From Saccharum officinarum (lineage: Eukaryota > Streptophyta > Magnoliopsida > Poales > Poaceae), in the NCBI GenBank assembly GCA_020631735.1, contig CM036225.1:69428662-69492661 (forward strand): DNA of 64,000 nucleotides, in the 5' to 3' direction. This document shows, one piece after another, positions 34,721-48,300 of this stretch. A program made the position numbers and the translations under genes. Each line of letters starts with the position of its first letter. Position 1 is the stretch's first letter. The notes under the pieces were generated by a model that was given only the letters and a program-made list of their open reading frames with translations, was not told where the DNA came from and did not search any database.

Positions 34721-35628
34721 TGTTGATAGTAGATTGATATTCTTTCCCCAGCGGAGTTGTCAAAAGGGTCGGTAAGGCCACCTAGAAAGCCACTAAATCT
34801 CATCGGGAGTCGCTTCGAACAATAGGGGGTGAAAAAGTTAGGTAAAAAGGTAGTAGATTGTTTTTTTTTACGATTTGATGTTGGATTTCTCAATCAGCCG
34901 TGACCCTTCGATATATATAGAGGGGTTGATCTTATCCTAGTAGAAAACATATCCAAGAGGTGTTTTGCAAGTTTTTTATGTCAAAACACAAGCCGAGATC
35001 GAGTTGGACTTGAACCGGTCTCGGACCAGAAAAGCGACTTATCCGAATCTTGAAACCGGCTAACCTCGGGGCTAGGAAGGTTTGGAATCTAGCTAGACCG
35101 GTTTTGGCACATTGAGCCCAAAACATTCTTTCTTTGCTTAGGCTTCAAACATGATGATCCATTGTTTTTAATCGCCTTGATGTCTAAAATCTCGTGGTAA
35201 ACTAGATTTTTTCGCTACCAACATGGTGTATCGCGTGTCATCGTATTCAATGTCCATAATTGTATGAGCAACATAGATGATATTTAGTACTCCCCGATAT
35301 TGTTAATTCAGGTCGTTTTGAACAGCGACACGGTCTCCAAAACATAATTTTGATTTCTTATTTTTATAAAAATATTTATTGAAAAGTGCTATATGTATAT
35401 TTTTATAAAAGTACTTTTCAAGACAAGTCTATTCATATGGTTTTTACATTTCCAAACACAATAACTTAAAAGTTATTCATGATTTATATTTTCAATGTTT
35501 GACTCAAGTCTTATCAAACAACTTGAATTATCAGTATGAAGAGAGTATTTTTATATATACTGTATCTTACTATGTAAATTTATTCTAAAAATAACTTATT
35601 TTATGGCTACTTTGAATTTTGATAACTA
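34721..35628. other. Intergenic, no gene; probable old MITE at about 35330-35620
   Basis: No convincing ORF is present. From about 35330 the text ('acggtctccaaaaca', then AT-rich sequence with 'aaaagttattcatga') resembles a common grass MITE type that I recall, but no clean inverted ends are visible. The 34740-35160 part is unrecognised. Confidence 0.35.
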
Positions 35629-35932
35629 CTCCCTATGTTTTAAATTATAACTCACTTTGATTTTTTTTTGTTACATTCATTTTGCTATATATCTAGATAA
35701 ATAATATATCTAGATACTCCCTCCGTCCTACAATTAAAGTTGTTTTGGCCTTCGTACTGAGTGTCCAGGTTCACTCACCAGCAAATGGATCTGGACAAGG
35801 CAACGTCCACGTTCACAGAATGTCGGCTGCACGACATTGAAGCCTACAACGACTTTAAGTGTGGGACGGGCGTAGCAAAATGGATGAAAAAATAGTCAAC
35901 GATACTTATAATTTACGAGATCACAGTCAGAG
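35629..35932. mobile_element. Outer Stowaway-like MITE, interrupted
   Basis: The element starts CTCCCTATGTTTTAAATTATA after a TA (35627-35628) and ends at 35932 before TA (35933-35934). Its end holds ACTTATAATTTACGAG, a decayed inverted copy of the start. The middle is split at 'tatctagata / tagcaaaatgg' by the inner MITE. Together the halves give the usual layout of small grass MITEs with 'ctccctccgt' ends. Confidence 0.55.
35717..35872. mobile_element. Inner Stowaway-like MITE nested in the outer one
   Basis: It starts CTCCCTCCGTCCTACAATTA and ends with ACTTTAAGTGTGGGACGGGCG, an inverted match to the start. It is flanked by TA on both sides (35715-35716 and 35873-35874), the usual Stowaway/mariner target. 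It lies about 320 bases upstream of the protease gene's ATG. Confidence 0.7.
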
Positions 35933-35956
35933 TAACTCAGTAATTCTCTCGAGTGA

Positions 35957-35963
35957 TATATAG
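35957..35963 (+). promoter_or_regulatory. Candidate TATA box of the CPBP protease gene
   Basis: TATATAG lies 231 bases before the ATG at 36194 and about 25 bases after the end of the outer MITE. The spacing suits a 5' UTR of about 200 bases. Evidence is position and motif only. Confidence 0.35.
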
Positions 35964-36193
35964 ACACACACGGACACACCTACACACATTTTACCCTTCA
36001 ATTTTTTGAGTTGGTTATCTCAGAGAGGGCCTATCCGGGTTCCGGGCTGCGTCTCTCCACGGCGGCGTGCGAAGCCGCGTCGCCGAAGGGCGAAGAGAGC
36101 AGACGGATCAAGAGGCTGGAGGTGGAGGCAGGCACAGCCTGGCCCGGAGCCGTCCGTCGTGGGTCGTGGCGCCTACTCCACCCCACACCACCC

Positions 36194-36310
36194 ATGTCCT
36201 CCGCCTCGTGCCTCGCCCCTCCCGCTCCAAGGTTCCGGGTTCGGCTCCCACCTCTCTCCGCCGCGAGGCCGTCACTCGGCTTCGGGCCTCGGTGTGCGGC
36301 TCCAGCGAAG
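36194..36310 (+). CDS. CPBP protease exon 1 (transit peptide)
   Basis: Codes for 39 residues from MSSASCLAPPAPRF to the splice site AAG|GTACGT. Composition suits a plastid transit peptide. The same frame is open upstream to 36011 but has no ATG. Confidence 0.75.
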
Positions 36311-39300
36311 GTACGTCTCTCTGTCCACTCGATTCTACCTGCTTGCGCATATGGGTGGGTGGGGGCGGGGCAGCTAAACCTTCGTTCAGCAGTACATAAT
36401 TTGCCCTCTTCTGTTGCTTGGATTTGTTGAATTTTGCATTTCCCTGCTTAAATCTGGGCTTTAGACGTCCATTTTTGTTGCGCGTGCTGACTGATCACAG
36501 GTTTGAGTTCTGAATTGGTTAAAGAAACCCGTATACTGTGGTGATCAGTGTATCCAGTTCGTTCTAGGAACTGCAATGTTGCTCATCACCTGACTATGTT
36601 CTATGCTTAATCTGTTACTCCTGGGCTTTTTTTTTTGTCTTTGGAATAATCCGGAGCTTCTTTTCTCTTTCTTTTGAGCTTTTAGGGATGCACACTGTGG
36701 CACGTCTCATGCTTCAGAAATGATCAGGATGGACCAACAACATCTGACGAAGGTGATGGCTTCAAGTATGTTGCCCAATCACAGAGCTCCGGTGGTGTAG
36801 AGGTGAAAGAGGAAGAGGTGAGTAGCTCAAATGAGGAGCAGGTGCAGAATTTCAAGGACAGGGATTGGTTCCTGCAACTGCAGAAGGCAAGTTTGATTTG
36901 CTTGACTTGTTTGTAATTTGTACTCTAGTAAATTTGGACATGGAATGTACTACTTGGATGGGATGCTTGAGAGAAAAAGTATGACATCATTCTTTAGTAT
37001 AAAACAAAGCTAAAACTACTGCATAACTGGATTGTCGACTTATATTACCTTGATTGTCTGATAATTTCATGTAAGAAACTGAAATGAAAACTATTGTCAT
37101 AATTATAAAACTGCTAGAGAATATGTACAACTGTTTTCATATGGCAATTTGCATGCTGTGTTAAATTTGTAACTATTAATCAGGACATATCACAAAATTG
37201 TATGTGTTTATATATTAGCAAAGATAGCAGCATTTGGCCACCCAACACAACAATTGTTTGCTATTCTAAGTGTTTAACTGACCAAACATCATACTTGTAA
37301 TGGTTTGAGAAATGGGAGTGTTATTGGGTTTTGATGGAACTTCATTGAAAAATATACTAAACTGCACTGATAGAAATAAATAACTGACCTGACAGATAAA
37401 TAAATTCAGCTATCTAACTTATGATGACTTATTATGGATATCCACTATCCAGGTCTTATAGTATTTCCAAAGAGAAAAAAATATATGGGCCTAATATTGT
37501 TAGTCGCTGGATTCTCACTCTTGGTAGTAGCAGAATCCTTGTTGGCTTTCTACTTAACTCCCAGGTGAGCAGCTCCTGCTCACCTTCCCTCCTCTCCTCT
37601 CTTGCACCAAGGTAGAAGAAGAGCTGAGCTCTTTGCACACACACAAACACAGGCAACAGCAGTGGCCGAATGCTTGAGTATCTGAATGTGAGGCAAAAGA
37701 CTGCCTTTGATTGAATGCACAGCATAGGTATATATATACAAGCCTCATACCAACTATGGTACATGAGGTATGGCTGAGTACAGCCCCAACTACTGGCTGA
37801 GTACAGCCCCAACTACTGAGGTATGGCTGAGTACAACCCCAACTACTCCTAGTACAGATGAAGTAAGCCATGGGCATGGCTGTCTACTTCTACTCCTAGA
37901 AGGCCTAATGCCATGCTGCTGCAGTACCAAGGGTGGGCAGTAAAGCTGACCACTACAACTGCTCCTTGACTGCAAACAGCCCGAGGAGGGAGAGTGGAAG
38001 ATCAGCAGATTACTTCTAACAAATCTTCCCCTAATCCTGCTGTCCTCACTTGACCATCACCATGCCGATCAACCCCCTCAGCTCCTGGAACCGAAGCCGG
38101 CCGAGTGGCTTGGTGAGGATGTCAGCGAGCTGCCGGCCGGAATCGACGAACTCGATGACCAATTTTCCTCCATCGACGCAGTCACGGATAAAGTGGAACT
38201 TCACGTCGATGTGCTTGCTTCTGTCGTGGAGGACAGGATTCTTTGCCAGCGCGATCGCTGGCTGGTTGTCCACCTTCAGCGCCGGTGGGCGAGCCTCAAC
38301 TCCGGTGAGCTCACCTAGCAGCCGGCGCAGCCAAACCACCAGGCAAGCCGCCGTGGCCGCTGCGACATACTCTGCCTCGCAGGTCGACAGCGCCACCATC
38401 TTCTGCTTCAGGGACTGCCACGCGATTGGCGACGCACCGAGGAAGACGAGCACGCCGGAAGTGCTCCGCCGCCCGTCCACGTCCCCAGCCATGTCTGCAT
38501 CGCTGTACGCCGTGATCCCCGGCTCGCCATCCCTGGCCTTGGGCGGAGCCTCGCTGAACGCCGTCAGCTGGAGGCCGCCGTGCTTGGGGAAGACGATCCC
38601 CATCTCCAACGTGCCCTGGACGTAGCGGAGCAGCCGCTTGACCGCCGTCCAGTGGTCCTCTCTTGGGTCCTCCATGAACCGGCTCACGTATCCGACCGCG
38701 AACGTGATGTCCGGTCGCGTGTGCGTGAGCCAGCGCAGCCCGCCGACGATGCTTCGGTAGAGCGTAGCATCCATCTTCGCCGCCGTGCTCGCCCGCGAGA
38801 GTATGATCCGCTCCTCCATGGGTGTGGCCACAGCCTTGCAACCCGCCATGCCCGCCCGCTCCAACAGCTTCAGCGCGTAGGCGCGCTGCCCAAGCTTCAC
38901 TGCATCCGCGCTCTGCTTCACCTCGATCCCGAGGTAGTACGACAGAGCTCCCAGGTCACTCATGCGGAACTTGGCGCCCATCTCCTCCTTGAAACGCGCA
39001 ATGTCCTGCGCGCGCGCCCCGGTGACGATGAGATCGTCGACGTACACCCCGACGATGAGGTGCTCCTTCCCCCGTCGGCGGGTGTACAGCGCATGCTCAG
39101 TGGCGCAGCGTGCGAACCCGAGCTCCGCCATGGTGGCGTCGAGCTTGGCGTTCCACGCCCTCGGCGCTTGCCGCAGCCCGTACAGGGCCTTCCTGAGGCG
39201 CAGCACCTTATGCTCAGCGTCTTTCACCACGAACCCCGGCGCCTGCTTGACGTAGACAACCTCCGCCAAATCGCCATTGAGAAAGGCAGACTTGACGTCG

Positions 39301-42300
39301 AGGTGGACTTGCCAGTCCTTGGCCGCCGCGAGCGCGAGGAGGAGCCGCACCGACTCCATCCGCGCCACTGGCGCGAACACCTCCTCGAAGTCAACTCCTT
39401 CACGCTGGACGAAACCGCGGGCGACGAGCCGCGCCTTGTGCTTCACCACGGCGCCACGCTCGTCCCGCTTCACCTTGAACACCCATTTGAGCCCGATCGG
39501 TCGGCATGCCGCCGGTGGATCGACCAGCTCCCAGGTGTGGTTGTCCTCGATCGCCTTCAATTCTTCAAGCATTGCCTTTCGCCACGCCGCATCGCGCTCC
39601 GCGACAGCAAACGTGGCTGGCTCTTCTGCGCTCATGAGAAGCAGAGTCTAGTCAGCGTCGTCGAGCATCCGCGCCGCCAGCCCTGGCACCGTCGCCTCGC
39701 CGACCACATTGTCCACCCGCCGGAATCTGACGTCCTCCCCTTCATGGAAAGCATCCACAAAATCTGAGACATCCGATGGTGGGGATGCGTACTCGATTGT
39801 GGCCTCTGCCGCCGGCGTTCCTAGTTCGGGCGAAGCAGGGGATTGCTCCCCAGTTGGCCCAGGCGAGCTCAAATGGCCCGCCCCGCCTGGGTTGAGTGGC
39901 TCCACCTCTGCAGCCGCCGGCTGCTCTGCTTCCACCACCGTAGGCTCTGGCGCCTACGCTTCCCCGGCCCCCGGCGGCTCCACCGCCTCACCATGGCCGC
40001 GGATCACCAAGTGCTCCACAACAAACGTGTTACAGAGTCTGCCACCGCCTTGGCCTTCCGCTGCTTCTGGCCCGTCCCAGCTCCATGCCGCGGCCTCATC
40101 AAAGACCACATCCCGGGACACCACCACCTTGCCGCCGACCGGATCGTACAGGCGATATGCCTTCGATCCGTCCTCATAGCCGAGGAACACCATGCACGTG
40201 CTTCTGTCCTCCAGCTTGCCGAGGCCCGGCTTGGTGGCCTTCACGTGGCCGATGCAGCCAAAGGTGCGCAGGAACGTGACATTAGGCTTGTGCCCATGCC
40301 ACGCTTCGAACGGTGTCACCCCCTTCAAGGCCTTGGTGGGCGAGCGGTTCAGGATGAACACCGCTGTGCTCACTGCTTCGCCCCAGAACTCCGCCGGCAT
40401 CTCTTTCGCCTTCATCATCGAGCGCGCCATTCCGACGATAGTTTGATTCCGGCGCTCCACCACACCGTTCTGCTGTGGTGAGTAGGGCGCCGTGAGGTGG
40501 CGGCCGACCCCCTCATCCGCACAGTAGGTGGCGAACTCCACCGCCGTGAATTCGCCACCGCGATCCGTCCGAAGCACCCGCAGCTTCTTCCCGGACTCCA
40601 CCTCCGCGCGCGCTTTGAAGCGCTTGATGGCGTCCGCCGCGTCGCTCTTGCTCGTCAGGAGCTGCAGCCACATGTAGCGACTGCAGTCGTCCACGAGCAA
40701 GAGGAAGTACCTCCGGCCGCCGTGCGTCGCCGGCGTGATTGGGCCGCAAAGGTCCCCATGGACCAGCTCGAGCGGATCAGCCGCGCGATACCTTGCCGCC
40801 TTGGGGAACGGCAGCCGCCTCTGCATCCCCGCCAGGCAGCTGTCGCAGAGCTCGCTGGCGTGCTTGATCTGCGGCAGCCCGGTCACCATCTTCCCCAGCC
40901 GCCCGAGCGCGTCGAAGCTCAGGTGGCCGAATCGGCCATGCCATAACCACGGCTCCTCCGAGCACGACGCCGCGAGACACACCGGCTGCTCTACCTTCAA
41001 ATCTAGTAGGTAAAGGCGGTTACGGGAGCGTGTTACCTTGGCGAGAAGACGCCGCTCCCTGTCTCGGATCCGTAGCACTCCGTCGTGGATCAGCACCTCC
41101 GATCCGCGCTCATCCAGCTGCCCCAAGCTCACGATGCTTGAGCGCAGCTGCGGGATGTAATACACATCCGTCAGAGCGCGGTGCTCGCCGTTCCGGCATC
41201 GGAAGACGACGGTGCCCTGGCCGCGGATGATGACCCTCGAGCCGTCGCCGAATTTGACCGACCCGGTCTTGTTCTCGTCGAGGTCGGAGAAAACGGCCCT
41301 GCAACCGGTCATGTGGTTGCTCGCCCCGGAGTCGAGATACCATCTCTGTTCGGGCTCATCGCCGACTGCGCCCAGTTGGACTTGCGCGCGTGGCTCGACA
41401 AGGTCGACGGCCTGCGGCGCAATCCTCTGCTCCGCCTCCGCTTCCTCTGCTTCGCCATCCTGCAGCGCGCAATACTGCCCCATCAAGAGCGCGTGCTCGT
41501 CGTCGCTGACCTCCCGAGCCAGGTGTGCCGCCTCCTTCTTCTCCGGCCTTTTGTCCGGGCACTCCCGCGCCCAGTGCCCCACCTTCCCACAGCGCCGGCA
41601 GGCGTTGGGATCGGTGTTCTTCTTCTTCTTGTCCACCAGCGCTTTGCCGCGCTGTTTTCCGCCGTTGCCACGGCCACGGTCACCACCGCCACGACTGGAG
41701 CCTTCCCCGGTCTTGCGCTTTTCCATCCGCGCCGACCACTCCTCCTCCGTCAGCAGCAGCTTGGGCTTCTCCTTCTCCGGTGGCGCGCGATCCTCCACCG
41801 CGCGGAGCCGCCCGGTGACGTCCTCGAGCGACAATGTGGATAAGTCCAGCATCGTCTCGATGGACAGGGCAAGCTGCGCGTATTTGGCCGGCACGACGCG
41901 CAGCAGCTTGGCCACGACGTCCTCGTCGTCGACCGGCTTGCCGTAGGTGGCCAGCTGACTTGCGATCGTCTGCAGCCGAAGCGCGAAGTCCTCCACGGCC
42001 TCTCCGGACTTGAACCGGAGTTCATCGAAGTCCCTCCGTAGCTGCTGCGCCTTGGCCTTCTTGGCTCGATCCGAGCCAAGGCGAAAGGAGGCCAGCATGT
42101 CCCAAGCCTCCTTTGCCGTGTCCTTGCTGCCGAGCGCCTCATGGTACTCGCTCGGCGTGGACGCCATGAGCGCCTCCATGACGCCCACCTCCGCATCCTC
42201 GTCGACATCACCTTCCTGGATGGCCTTCCACCAATGACGCGCCTTGAGCTTCCACTTCATGTGGACGCTCCACTCGCCGTAGTTGGTGCGGGTCAGCATT

Positions 42301-45300
42301 GGCCAATTGTTTGGCCCGCTGAACTCGCGCACCCGGTGAACCTCGACAGCGGCCTTGGAGCTGGCCCCTTCTGCGGCCTTCTCCTTCGCAGCAGCAGCGG
42401 CGGCCGCAACAGTAGCCTCGGTGTCCATCGCCGGCGATCAAGCGCAGCGACAGGGACCGGCTCCGATACCACGTGTTGGCTTTCTACTTAACTCCCAGGT
42501 GAGCAGCTCCTGCTCACCTTCCCTCCTCTCCTCTCTTGCACCAAGGTAGAAGAAGAGCTGAGCTCTTTGCACACACAAACACAGGCAACAGCAGTGGCCG
42601 AATGCTTGAGTATCTGAATGTGAGGCAAAAGACTGCCTTTGATTGAATGCACAGCATAGGTATATATATACAAGCCTCATACCAACTATGGTACATGAGG
42701 TATGGCTGAGTACAACCCCAACTACTGGCTGAGTACAGCCCCAACTACTGAGGTATGGCTGAGTACAGCCCCAACTACTCCTAGTACAGATGAAGTAAGC
42801 CATGGGCATGGTTGTCTACTTGAAGGCCTAATGCCATGCTGCTGCAGTACCAAGGGTGGGCAGTAAAGCTGACCACTACAACTGCTCCTTGACTGCAAAC
42901 AGCCCGAGGAGGGAGAGTGGAAGATCAGCAGATTACTTCTAACAATCCTTACTCTCATCGAGAGAGGATGACACTTGGAGTTGAGACAATTTTCTGGTTT
43001 ATTTCTCACACAAACTCATACAATGCCATGCCAACTTGAGGGGTTGGGGTTACATACTTATAGGCTGCTAGCCAGCCAAGCATATGCCAAGATGCTAGTT
43101 TAAGATGCTAGTCTAAGATGTTGTCCTAGATGGCAACTGCTGTCCTAAAAGCAGATGCTGTCCTAGATGCTGTCCTAAAAGCAGATGCTGTCCTAGATGC
43201 TAACTGCTGTCCTAACAACAGTCAAAAGATGCTGGACACAAAGATCATGTGCTGCGTACTGCAGCAGCCCCACACCCACCAGCCAACACAGAGACTTATC
43301 CATCACTCTCCCCCTAAGTCTTGTGTGGCTCCTTGTGAGATATCTGAGCCATCCCGATCCTGGCGCGAAGTTCCTGGAACTTGATCCGCCCAAGGGACTT
43401 GGTCAGGAAGTCGGCGAGCTGGTCTTGGGTGTTGATGTAGTTGGCCCGGACACTCCCTTCCTCCAGGCAGCTTCTGATGAAGTGGTACCTCACCCGGATG
43501 TGCTTGCTGCGCTCGTGGAAGACAGGATTCTTTGCCAAGGCTAAGGCGGACTTGCTGTCCACCCTGAGCTCCACTGCTTCTGCATCTCTGCCAAGGAGAT
43601 CGCCAAGCAGCCGAGCCAGCCACAAAGCCTGAGTAGCGGCAGTAGTGGCTGCGATGTACTCTGCCTCGCAGCTGGACAGATCCACCACCTGCTGCTTGAC
43701 CGACTGCCAGCTGATCGGACACTTGCCGAGGAAGAACAGAGTCCCGCTGGTTCTCTTGCTCATGTCGATGTCGCCGGCATGGTCGCTGTCACTGTACCCG
43801 ATGAAATGCGCCGCACCGGGGCACCTCGGGTAGTGCAAGCCGTAGTCGGAGGTGCCTGCGACGTAGCGGAGGATCCTCTTCACGGCCTGCTGGTCCTCCG
43901 CCGTCGGTCGCTGTATGAACCGGCTGACGTAGCCGACGGCGAACGCCAAGTCCGGTCGCGTGTAGACAAGGTAGCGAAGGCTGCCCACAATGCGCCGGTA
44001 CTGCGTCGCGTCCACCTCCTCCTCCGTACTCTCCCGACTCAGCCTCAGCCTCTCCTCCATAGGAGTGTGGGCTGGGTTGCAGCCGGTGAGACCGCCTAGC
44101 TCCACAATGCGCTTGGCGTAGGCAGTCTGGCGAAGAGAGGTGCCGGAACTGTCCTGGTGGACCTCGATCCCCAGGTAGAAGAGAGAGGGCCCAAGTCGCT
44201 CATCTGGAAAGTCGCCCTCAACTTCTCCTTGAACGCCTTGATCTCCACCTCCTTGGTGCCGGTGATCACCAAGTCGTCGACGTAGACGCCTACCAGCAGG
44301 GCCTTTCCTCCGCTGCCCCGCCGGTAGATGGCCGCCTCGTGTGGGCTTTGCTCGAAGCCCATCCCCTTCAGCGTGGAATCCAGCTTGGCATTCCACGCCC
44401 TCGGTGCCTGTCGCAAGCCATAGAGGGCCTTGCGCAGGCGAAGCACCTTGCCCTCCTTGCCGGGAATCGCAAATCCCGACGGCTGATGCACGTAGACCTC
44501 CTCCTTCAAGTCGCCGTTAAGGAACGCCGACTTGACATCCATACGATGGACGCGCCAGCCCTCCTGGGCAGCTAGCGCAAGGAGGAGTCGCACGGACTCC
44601 ATCCGTGCAACGGGCGCGAAGGCGTCGTCAAAGTCGATTCCTTCTGGTTGGACGAAGCTGCGCGCCACCAGACGCGCCTTGTGCTTGATCACCTCTCCGG
44701 TCTCGTCCTTCTTGAGCTTGAAGACCCACTTGAGAGAGATGGCGTGGTGGCCGGCTGGAAGATCGGCCAGCTCCCACATCTTGTTCCGCTCGACGGCGTC
44801 CATCTCCATCTGCATCGCGGCATGCCATGCCGCGTCCCTCTCCGCCTCGGCGAAGGAACGAGGCTCGCCATCGTCCTGTGCGAGGTGCAACTCCGCCTCA
44901 AAGTCGTGCTGCGCCAGTCCAGGGACCGGCTGCTCGCCGAGGAGGTTGTCCACGGTACGGTAGCGCAGAGGCTCGCCGCCATGGTAGGCGTCGATGCGAT
45001 CCTCGTCGTTGGACAGCGGAGTGGCGAACTCCACTGTGCGCTGCTCGTCGTGGGCCGAAGTTGCCGGTGCCGAGCCTGAAGGGGTAGGGTCCGGTGTAGG
45101 AGAGCGAGACGTGGCCGGCGGTGCTGGTGGTGGACTCGCCAGAGCCTGTGGACTTGCCGGAGCTGGTGGTGGCGGTGGTGAAGGACTCGCCGGAGGTGGT
45201 GGCGAACGAGGTGGTGGGGTAGGCGAGCTCGGTGAGGACGAGCTGCTAGCTCCCCCCGCCTCCTTGAAGTGGACGTAGTCGACGATGAAATCGCTGGTCG

Positions 45301-48300
45301 TCGGAGTCGAGCCGTCATCCACCATCTTGCCCCACGTCCAGCTTCGCCCCTCGTCGAACACGACGTCACGCGTGATGTGCACACGCCGTGTCGCAGGGTC
45401 GATGACGCGGTAGGCCTTGGCGCCCTCCGCGTAGCCGATGAGGACCCCTGGCGTGCTCCGGTCGTCGAGCTTGCCGACGTGGTTGAGCTCCTTGACGAAG
45501 GTCAGGCAGCCGAAGACGCGAATGTGGCTCACCGCGGGCTTGCGCCCATGCCAGGCCTCGTATGGCGTCTTGCCGTCGAGGGCCTTGGTGGGGGAGCGGT
45601 TGAGCAAGTGGACGGCAGTCATCACCGCCTCACCCCAGTAGATCGCCGGCATCCCTCTCTGCTTGAGGAGGGCACGGGCGGTGGCCACCACCGTCTGGTT
45701 GCGGCGCTCGACGACGCCGTTCTGCTGCGGAGTGTACGGCGCGGAGAAGTGGCGGTGGATCCCCTCATCGGCGCAGTACGCCGCGAACTCGGCCGCCGTG
45801 AACTCGCCGCCGTTGTCCGTGCGTAGGACTCGAAGCTTGCGGCCGCACTCCGCCTCCGCAGCAGCTTGAAGACGCTTGATGGCGTCCGCCGCGGCTGCCT
45901 TGACGTCGAGCAGGACAGCCCACATGTAGCGGGACATGTCGTCGACGAGGAGGAGGAAGTAGCGTCGGCCTCCAGGTGTAGCCGGTGTCACGGGGCCACA
46001 GAGGTCACCGTGTACGAGCTCCAGCTTCTCCTTGGCGCGGAAGCTTGCCTGGCGAGGGAAAGGGAGCCGCCGCAGCTTGGTGAGGACGCAGGTGTCGCAG
46101 AACTGCTCCACGTGGTCGACGTGCGGCATGCCCCGCACCATCTCCTTGCTGCCGAGCTGCCTCAGGGCCTCAAAGTTGAGGTGCCCAAAGCGCTCGTGCC
46201 ACCTCCAAGCGTCATCGTCGCGGCGGGCTGCAAGACAGAGAGGTTGCGCCACCTGCGCGTGAAGGACGTAGAGGCGGTTGCTCCTGTTGACCTTGACCAG
46301 GAGCCGGTGTCGATGATCCCAGATGCGCAGCACCCCGTGCTCGATCTCCACGCGCGATCCGCTCTCATCCAGCTGTCCCAAGCTGATGATGGAGTTCCTC
46401 AACGCGGGGATGTAGTAGACACCGGTGATCAGCCTATGCTCGCCAGTCTTGCGACGAAGACGATAGAGCCGACGCCCTTGATCTCCACAGCGGAGGCGTC
46501 GCCGAACTTGACGGTGCCTCGAACGCCTGAGTCGAGCTCGGAGAAGAACTCTCGTCGCCCGGTCATGTGGTGGGTGGCGCCGGTGTCAAGGCACCACCCG
46601 TCGGTCTTGTTGTTGCCGGAGCTGTCGTCGAGGAGGGCGTGTGCTTTTGGCTCGTCAAGGTGGAGGAGAGTCGTTGCGGCCGGTGCCGCTGGAGGTAGTT
46701 CGATGCTCGCATGAGCAATGAACAGAGCCGGCTGCTCCTCCTCCGCCTGCGCGACGTGGGCTTGGCCGCGTCATGGCTGTCGACAATCCTTGGCCCAATG
46801 ACCAAGCTTGCCGCAGTTGTAGCAAGGGTCGTCTCGTGCTGGCTTTTGCTTGCCAGCGGCGCCGTCCTGGGCGCCTCCACGATCATCACCCTCGGCACGT
46901 CCTCGCGCCCCTGCCTGGGCGTCTTTGCGCGGCTTGCCACGCTTGCCACGCTTGCGGCCGCCTGTCGTGGAAGAAGGCTCCCCCTTCTTCCTGTCACCTT
47001 GGCCGGCAGCCCACTGCTCCCGAGTGAGGAGGAGCTTCCCGCCAATGGTGACGGGTCCCGAGAGGCGCTGTGGCTCATCGCTGTCAACGACCTTGAGGCG
47101 GCCCAACGCCTCCTCGATCGTCATCGTGGAGAGGTCCAGCAGAGACTCGATTGAGCGAGCCATCTGCTTGTACTTCTCGGGGACGCAGCGGAAGAGCTTC
47201 TCAACAGCTCTCTCCTCGCCGTAGGTGTCGTCGCCGAACTGGACCAACTTCTGCAACAGAGTGTTGAGACGGAGAGCAAAGTCATCAATGTCCTCACCTG
47301 GCTTGAAGGTTAGGTTCTCCCACTCCTTGCGAAGTGCCTGCAGTGTGGACTTGCGGGCGCGGTCGCTGCCGATGCGTGCTGCAGCGATGGCGTCCCAGGC
47401 CTCCTTGGCAGTCCGCTTGCTGGTAAGCGAAAACTGCATCTCGGGCGGGACTGCAGCAATGAGAGCATCCAGCGCCCGTCGATCTTGGTCGTAGTCGACG
47501 TCGCCGTACCGGACTGCATCCCATATATGCCGCACCTGGAGCCTCACCCTCATCACCGTAGCCCACTCAACGTAGTTGGTCTTGGTGAGGGTAGGCCACC
47601 CGCCGCCGGGGCCGACGTCCCTGACGACAGCCTGGTACTCGTGGTGACCACGGTACCGAACCGGGGAGAGAGAGCCGCGCTGCCTGTGAAGGCCACGCTC
47701 TCCGTCGACCCGTCCGCCGCCGCCATGCGCGCCTCCTCCAGGAGCGCCACCGCCGTGCGCGCCTCCTTCAGGAGCGCCGCCGGCGTGTCTGCGCCTGTCT
47801 GGGCTGCCGCCGCGCTCGTGGGCGTGCGCGGCTGCCCACTGCGCCGCTCGTCCTCGCGATGCCTCCCTCTCCAGCAGCTCGAGGTCCGCGTCGGCACTGT
47901 CATCAGCAGCGATGGAGCTGCCGTTGCTGCCGTGTAGAACCTCGACCTCCGCTGCTGCTGCACGCGCTGCATCCGCCGCCGCTGCTTCCACCTCCGCTCT
48001 AGCTGCTGCTAGCTCCGCTGCTACCAGCCTCGATGCCCTTGCCGCCGCTGCTGTGGCGACTGCCGCTGCTCGCTCGCGCTTCTCTGCCGCGGCAAGGTCG
48101 GCCTCCTGCCGACACCGCGTGCTCGAGGCGACCGAGCTCTGAGACTGTCCTGCGGACATGGCGCGCTATCGAGGGGGCTGCTGTGTGGAGAGCAGGGGCA
48201 GCCGGAGCTGCTGCTGCTACCGGCTGCGGCTGGGGTTGCTGTGAGGCAGGAGGAGAAGAGCAGGAGATGCTCATGCTACAGGATAGTACGGCTCCGATAC

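Larger units (their letters stand above)
37540..42944 (-). mobile_element. Copia element 1, nearly intact, nested in the LTR of Copia element 2
   Basis: The LTRs (37540-38021 and 42474-42944) start TGTTGGCTTT and end TTCTAACA, and differ by a few small changes, including a nine-base indel, so the insertion is young. Perfect target copies ATCCT flank it (37535-37539, 42945-42949). The PBS is 42460-42471 (minus TGGTATCGGAGC) and the PPT is 38022-38035 (minus ATTAGGGGAAGATT). The polyprotein is one frame with two TAG codons. It lies on the minus strand, opposite to the host gene. Confidence 0.95.

Noticed and set aside
38580..39767. 395-codon plus-strand open frame
   Set aside because: Shadow of the minus-strand Copia RT and RNase H; no domain on this strand.
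45866..46714. 282-codon plus-strand open frame
   Set aside because: Shadow of the Copia element 2 integrase region in GC-rich sequence.
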